From Trogon surrucura (Eukaryota; Chordata; Aves; Trogoniformes; Trogonidae), in NCBI GenBank assembly GCA_020746105.1, contig CM036620.1, positions 44,536,706 through 44,600,705 on the forward strand: DNA of 64,000 nt. Reading direction: 5' to 3'. Position numbers and translations under genes: made by a program. A model generated the notes under the pieces. The model did no database searches and was not told where the DNA came from. It worked only from the letters and a program-made list of their open reading frames with translations. Below, piece by piece: positions 58,801 to 64,000 of the stretch; position 1 is the first letter of the stretch; each line of letters starts with the position of its first letter.

Positions 58801-61779
58801 ATCTAAATGTATTTAGAAATGACAATTTTGCTTTGTTACCAAAGCTCTCTCATCCTTCTCATCTTCCTAAGCTTTGCCCAGCAATTATTTCTTTCCGTCC
58901 CTAAATTCTAAATTAAGCCAGTCTGCTTCACCTCTTCATCAGTTCTACCCTGACCTGACTCAACTCGAGGCTGACCAACAGCCTTCGTGACTGTCTCACC
59001 TATGTCTGAATTCCCCCTCCCTTCTGCCACCACCAACTTTATTCCTGGCCGCAGTGCCACGCCAGCTTGCCAGCTGAGTTGTCACCCTTCCTTTTCCATG
59101 TGCTGTCCACTTCTGTGCAAAGTGCCCAGGAGGAGGCTGAGTTACTGCTCCATTGCTCACCAGGAGTAGAGAGAGATGATGAGCCAAACAAAACTATCAG
59201 ATTCCACAGAATAAGAGTAGTCTGAAGGAGTAGGGACAAAGCCATGGCTTCTTCCTGCACTGGCTAAGAAAATGAGAGCTGTGTAGCTGGACGGACAACT
59301 TTTGCTCAGGCAGGACTAAAATGAATGAGGTTACCTTAACTTCCTTTGTGGAATGCCAAAATCTTGTAATTTATTTTTACAAAAAGAAAAAGGACATATT
59401 AGAAATAATGTCTTTATATTTTTTTTTCTACTGATATGAACTAATAGGTCAACTCTGAGAGGAGATTTTTTGCAAAAAATACTCAAAATTTCTAGTTTCT
59501 ATTTTAATTGAAATATTTGCTACCTAAAGCCATTTTTAATTAAACTACAAGTATAGAAATCCTTAATTATTTCCTCTTACTTCCCATTGTGTAATTTCTG
59601 ATCTAAATCTTTCAAAAAAATGTCCTTGTTTTCAGTACACATAAATTCTTAGAACGTATCATCAACACTATCAGAAATGCATTGTGTTGGGGTAAGAAGG
59701 CTCAGTATGTAGTAAACATCACCGTTCTTTCAGAGGAGCCACAAGAAAAGAAGAGGGTAGACTGCTACAATACTTTATAATTTCCAAGCAGGATATAAAC
59801 TTCAGTCCTGCAGAGTTGTTAAATCTCACTTATCTTGGTTATTATAGGGTATTAGAATAGTAGATGGTTCTTCCGTCAGATATCCCCTGCAGGAAAATTC
59901 TCTTTTTTCCACTAAAAATGAAATACTTTGAAATTATAGGAAAATAATTCATGTTAAGATGAAATTCTTTTTTATTGTATTCTAATGTAATATACATAGC
60001 TTATGTTGCTAGAGAATTTTCATTCACTTACAGATGCTACTGCTATTTTCTGCGTCTTGTCATAGGTGATCTGCTTATTACCGCCCTTCTAAAAAAACCA
60101 ATAAACCTACAAAGAAGTCAATAGGAAATACAGAAAAAGTCTGAATCTCTAATAAATGAATAAATTAACAAGCCAAACATCAGGCACACTGCACAACTGC
60201 GATAACCAAAACACACAGTTATCTGAAAGTTTGCTGTGTCCATCGGGGCTCCTTCAATACATCTATTTTTTTGTGTTTAAAATATTGTATACAGAAACGT
60301 TTGAGCCTGCAGTTTGCTTGTTTCTCAAAAGAAAGGCTCTGCAGGAGAGAGTTTCTGTGCTGTGGAGCTTATAGACTCTGCAGGATCTTTTGCTCAGTGA
60401 CCCTGGTTTATCCACAATTCATTTGTGTGACTGAATCTTATGTCTCCCAGATAAATGAGTTTCAGATCATTAAGGCTGTGCTGTCCTTGTTAGCAAGAAT
60501 ATATTATTGGCCAGAGGAATGCCATAATATCCTTTTCCAAAACACAGGGAAATAATTATTATAGAATTCTTTTTCAATTTTGTTTACAACTTACTTATGA
60601 GCTGTTTCTTGTCCTGTCTCAAGAATAAATTATTGACGAGTTTTTCCATCTCTGGCATTCTCTTTGATGTTAAAGAATTTGCAGGCTTTTTTAAAACGTG
60701 GGTTAAATTTGAATGTCGACTAAACCTTCATAATAAAAGAAATAAAGGATAACAACAGTATCTAAATAGCTGTGCAGTCATAATGATTTAGAAATAACCC
60801 ACACACACATTTAACAAAGGAGATGTCTGCTATGTAATGTATTATATGAATGTTGTGTAAAGATTACAGGCTGGAAAATTTGAAGAAACTAAAAAGAAAG
60901 CATGATAATGAAATGACTGTAAATAAATAACCATTTGCTTCTATTTGTAATGGTCATGCACATATCTATCCGAAGCAGCTTTTTCCAAAATGTAATGCTT
61001 TAAAAAATTTGTTATGCTGAAATTAAGAAGAACAAAGGAGTACAGGCAATAAATCCATAGTGTTAGATTTTGTCTTATGCTCATAGTCTTATTTAGATCT
61101 CAGATTTCACCATGTATTTGGAATGATACATAAAAGCAAAATTTCAGAGGTGCAATTTATTGTCCTAGACTGATCATTCCATATTTCATCCACTCTCATT
61201 TTCTTCTTGATTTGTCCTTCTTCATGTCACTCTTAATTTTGAACATTACTATATAATCGCAATTAGAGCATATGCGCTGCTATATTTTCTGAACTTGTTT
61301 TAAAAAAAATCATTTCTGGCTCTTGCTCACCTTTTTGTTCACCACTTCTTGTGATGCAGTATTGCAAATACAATTTAAATGTCAATCAAGTTTTGTCCTT
61401 GCATTTTTTTACTTCTTGTCTCTCAGGAAAAAAACCTGACACTGACTATAGACTTGCCAGGAATAGCTCCTTGGTGTTTCAGTGAAACAAAACGAGATAG
61501 AGGAGGGAAACAACAGAGTAAAATTTTCTGATGAAAGGTCAGAAAATAGGTTGTCTCTTGATTTCTTGAGCTCTTTTTCTTGTCCCTGTCCTTTGTACTT
61601 TGTCCACAATTACATTTAACATTTTTTTACGTGTTTCATATCCATACTGCTGCCCAGCAGACCCGTTTCTCTGTTTCCAAGTGGTGTTTTCAACTTCAGG
61701 GAAGTCAACTTCCAGTGAGGTGCCATTCTTTGGTATGCATGTGGTGGTTCATCTGAAATGAAACACTTCAAGGAGGCGT

Positions 61780-62301
61780 GTCAGCTCCTACACATTTCTG
61801 CCTAGAGGTCGGGAGTTTCAAGTGGCAACCTGTCTGCCTTCCTGGCAGCTTACATGGCCGTCCTTGCTCTGGTCGGCCTGAGCGTCCCCGTCCCTGACTG
61901 TTACAGCGTTATGACAGGGACTGCCCTGTGGCCTAAGACCTGGGGATTTTTCCGATTTTTTTCAAGTAAAAAAAAAAAAAAAAAAAATTATTTGTGGTCT
62001 ACTAAGCCTCCAGCAAAGATTTTTGGAACCTGGAGTTAGCAAAGGGCTGTTAGGAGCTGTGAAGGTGTTGTCAACTCTCAGCAATGCTCCCTCTGGCTCC
62101 GGCCCCGCTGTGCCCCTCAGCACTTGGTGGTATCTCCCACCCTCCCCAGGCCGGTCTCTGCCGGGTCCCCGCCAGCTATGGGATTGGGTGGTGAACACGC
62201 AGTTCTGATTGGCTGAGACTGCCCAGGTGGCTGGTTCTGTACTCTCCGCCCGCCCTTCCGGAAAGTTCTCCGCATGCTGGCCACAGCGCAGCCATTCGCA
62301 G
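61780..62301 (+). promoter_or_regulatory. CpG-rich promoter-like block with candidate first-exon end
   Basis: This is the only clearly CpG-rich interval in the window apart from the adjacent LTR. Inverted CCAAT boxes (ATTGG) occur at 62183-62187 and 62208-62212, the second in the strong NF-Y context 'CTGATTGGCTGAG'. 'CTCCGCCCGCCC' (62244-62255) resembles a GC box, and 'TTCCGGAA' (62257-62264) is an ETS/STAT-like palindrome. 'CGCAGGTGAGCAA' at 62298-62310 is a near-perfect 5' splice site, with exon end at 62301. There is no TATA box. By inference, transcription could begin at about 62260-62285 and splice out at 62301, making a short non-coding first exon of a plus-strand gene or lncRNA beyond the window. 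CCAAT boxes work in both directions, so a bidirectional promoter is possible. Confidence 0.45.
61968..61987 (+). repeat. Poly(A) tract, 20 bases, inside the CpG-rich block
   Basis: Twenty A residues follow 'TTTTTTTCAAGT'. It splits the CpG-rich block into two halves. No AATAAA signal is present just upstream, so a processed-mRNA tail is not well supported. Confidence 0.95.
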
Positions 62302-62310
62302 GTGAGCAAT

Positions 62311-63237
62311 GAGGGGGTCATATGATGGTAAAAAAGAGTTTAACTAGTCTCAAAGTCCACCCTCTAACCCGTACAGAATCCTGAAACTGTTCATACATCT
62401 CAGTTTCTTTATTACATTCCAGACATCAGTCTGTTTTCATTATTAACTCTGTGCTTTGTCGTTACAGGCAAGACAGTCCGTCTCACAAATCATTTTCCCT
62501 GAGAACTAAATAATCAGAGTCAATACTAGACATGTTTTGAAAGAAGTGTAATTAAAACAAAACTCATACTTTCAGTAACTTCTGTTTTACAGCACGGTGA
62601 TTCAGTTACTTGCGGTTCTTCATGTTGCATTTCATCAGCTGCACTGGCAGCCCATCAGTCTTGGTAAAGTTTATAATGGCAAATAAACAGCTTCTCGAGT
62701 GGTTTTTAATGTAGATTTAATCAAATTACTAAAAGGTGAATGTTATTGAAAACTTTCCTAGGGCTCAATCTGAAATAGATTTCTTTCCAAAAGAAAAAAA
62801 CAGTTGAAGGCTTGATGCCAGCCTTTATCTGGCAATCCTTCTCATGTCCTGTGCGGTCATTTTTCATGTGAGCTGGATGCACATGCTTTAACAATTGAAA
62901 AAGGAAGGATTTCATAGGCAAATTTGACAAGAAGTCACTCATACTACTATATGTTAAAATTGATAGTATCTGAATTATGAATAAATATCAGTGTAAGTAC
63001 ATATATCAATAAATTGGTAACAATGAATTTGAGGGTTTTTTATATATGTAAGACATCCCGTATTACCTGCAATTACCCAACTATCATTGTTCATCTTATT
63101 TTTTTTCTCCTTTGTAGTTAGTTATAAAAATATTTTAAAACATGCTGTGAAGTTCAGGGTAGTCTCTTTGATTTGCTTAGGCCTTATTTCCAAATATTTC
63201 TAGAAACTAAGAGAAGAAGATGTTGTTAGTCGCATAT
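62311..63237. other. AT-rich spacer between CpG-rich block and LTR
   Basis: No recognised feature. If the splice site at 62301 is used, this would be intron. Confidence 0.5.
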
Positions 63238-63592
63238 TGTCCTGGGTTTAGCTGAAAACCCAGTCCTGTTTAGTGATTTTTACTTTCCAGTTTAGTGTCT
63301 TCTAAAAGGCTGCACGTTCTGAAGTCAGCAGCATGTTTTTGCAGACAGTGTGTGCTACTGGCAGTGATAACACCTGATGTTTACAGTCACTGCCTGGGAC
63401 TGGCATGTAGAAAGGCTCTTGCTTATACTTATTCCTATAGTGACCAAGGCCACTGCTGGCTCTTGTGTGCCACGCTGGGGGTGCCGGGTAGTAAGAGGGG
63501 GGCACAAGGAAGTAAAAGCTGGCACCTCCGGGGGGTAACAGACAGGACAGGTGACCAACGAGAGTATTCCATCCCATATACGTCATATTTAG

Positions 63593-63598
63593 TATAAA
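63593..63598 (+). promoter_or_regulatory. LTR TATA box (TATAAA)
   Basis: The context is 'TTTAGTATAAATTGAG', following 'ACGTCAT' (63580-63586, a CRE half-like site). It lies where ERVL LTRs place the core promoter. A start site is predicted 25-30 bases downstream, near 63620-63628. Confidence 0.8.
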
Positions 63599-63616
63599 TT
63601 GAGTGATCACGAGAGT

Positions 63617-63666
63617 TTCGGCCCTTTTTCGGCCCTTTTGCCCTTTTCGGCCTTTTCGCCCTTCCT
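63617..63666 (+). repeat. Degenerate TTTTCGGCCC tandem repeat at the LTR start site
   Basis: About five imperfect copies of a TTTTCGGCCC/TTTTGCCC/TTTTCGCCC unit lie between 63617 and 63666, overlapping the predicted transcription start and early R region. Confidence 0.85.
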
Positions 63667-63920
63667 TTCTGCAATGGCCGGTGTCCAGAGAGGACTCCAT
63701 CTGACCTCCTGATTTTGATCCGGATCCTGAGTTCCCGAATCCAGCTCCCTGTATCCAGCTCCTGCCGCCGCTGAGCCTGGGATTTCCCCAGTGCCTCCTG
63801 CTCTGCAGCACCAGTGGTGATTTCTATCGGGGGAGGGAGTCGGGTTTGATATCGGGCTACTATCTATAGTTGTATATAGTTCTTTACTTTTATCTTTTTA
63901 CCATTATTCCTATTACTTTC

Positions 63921-63926
63921 ATTAAA
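63921..63926 (+). terminator. LTR polyadenylation signal ATTAAA
   Basis: The context is 'TTTCATTAAAGCTGTTC', about 325 bases after the TATA box, with T-rich sequence following at 63937-63956. This fits the R/U5 boundary of the LTR. Confidence 0.75.
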
Positions 63927-64000
63927 GCTGTTCTAGTTAGTTTTTTTTCCTTCTCTCATCCGTAAGTCTCTCTGCCTCATTCCCTTTTCTCTTCCTGTTT

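Larger units (their letters stand above)
52240..61779. other. Long AT-rich non-coding stretch, no recognised gene
   Basis: About 9.5 kb in which I recognise no exon, RNA gene or transposon. Simple tracts: 24 A at 53089-53112 and 19 T at 55867-55885. The interval 58850-59270 is richer in C+G and polypyrimidine but has no motif that I can name. A 98-codon plus frame (52276-52572), a 103-codon minus frame (55419-55730) and a 94-codon plus frame (60271-60555) look like chance. Confidence 0.45.
63238..64000 (+). mobile_element. ERVL-type LTR, plus strand, running off the window end
   Basis: The element begins 'TGTCCTGGGTTTAGCTGAAA', the standard start of avian ERVL LTRs, and keeps the internal order of that family: 'GATAACACCTGATGTTTACA', 'GGACAGGTGACC', 'GTATTCCATCCCATATACGT', a TATA box, then a pyrimidine-rich R/U5 region with ATTAAA. 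At least 763 bp are present, and the CA end is not reached. The preceding five bases are CATAT, so the matching duplication should be sought beyond the right edge. Whether it is a solo LTR or the 5' LTR of a longer provirus cannot be told. The 169-codon antisense frame (63302-63811) and other frames here are chance. Confidence 0.9.

Noticed and set aside
63302..63811. Longest open frame in the window (169 codons, minus strand)
   Set aside because: It lies antisense within the ERVL LTR, overlaps its TATA box and pyrimidine repeats, and its composition (G/R/K runs, then P/Y-rich) follows the repeats. No domain pattern.
1..64000. CRISPR arrays, operons, riboswitches, bacterial insertion sequences, tRNA or rRNA genes
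   Set aside because: None seen. Repeat content, LTR/LINE types and base composition are those of a bird nuclear genome, so bacterial feature types do not apply.

Overview
The window reads as AT-rich, gene-poor vertebrate nuclear DNA from a bird. The diagnostic features are many 5'-truncated CR1 LINE copies, whose 3' ends carry the GATTCT-type terminal repeats and the 'TTGGACTAGATGATCT' motif, on both strands and at very different ages. There are also three long terminal repeats of the avian endogenous retrovirus ERVL type (5-bp target-site duplications, TG...CA ends). The LTR type suggests a songbird or near relative, but the species cannot be told from sequence alone. No prokaryotic gene organisation, rRNA, tRNA gene or CRISPR array is visible. 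I found no protein-coding exon I can defend. The longest open frames are chance frames or fall inside repeats.

Layout. 1-8.4 kb: a CR1 fragment at the left edge, a very old CR1 relic at 4.3-4.8 kb, and the longest CR1 (about 2.1 kb, minus strand, 6.25-8.35 kb), which keeps recognisable but broken reverse-transcriptase segments. 8.4-26.9 kb: mostly unique AT-rich sequence holding two short tandem duplications, a tiny ERVL LTR with a large internal deletion (16.9 kb), and two CR1 pieces (17.7 and 18.8 kb). 26.9-27.6 kb: a minus-strand stretch with three coding-like open segments in alternating frames, possibly the remnant of an intronless coiled-coil gene copy. 30.4-31.4 kb: an old CR1 followed by a clean 585-bp solo ERVL LTR with a perfect 5-bp target duplication. 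37.4-41.6 kb: three CR1 fragments. 42.9-52.3 kb: a cluster of very ancient repeats (palindromic tRNA-like units, MIR-like core SINE, reptile-type CR1 relics) plus one younger CR1.

The right edge is the most promoter-like part. A CpG-rich block at about 61.78-62.31 kb has two inverted CCAAT boxes, a TTCCGGAA element and a near-consensus 5' splice site. It is followed 0.9 kb later by another ERVL LTR (63,238 to beyond the window end) with a TATA box and a polyadenylation signal in the same direction. I infer that a plus-strand transcription unit may start here and continue outside the window.

There is no cooperating gene system to describe. The window is mainly a record of successive retroelement layers in an intergenic or intronic region. 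No undescribed system is evident, and the leads worth checking are listed in Part 2.
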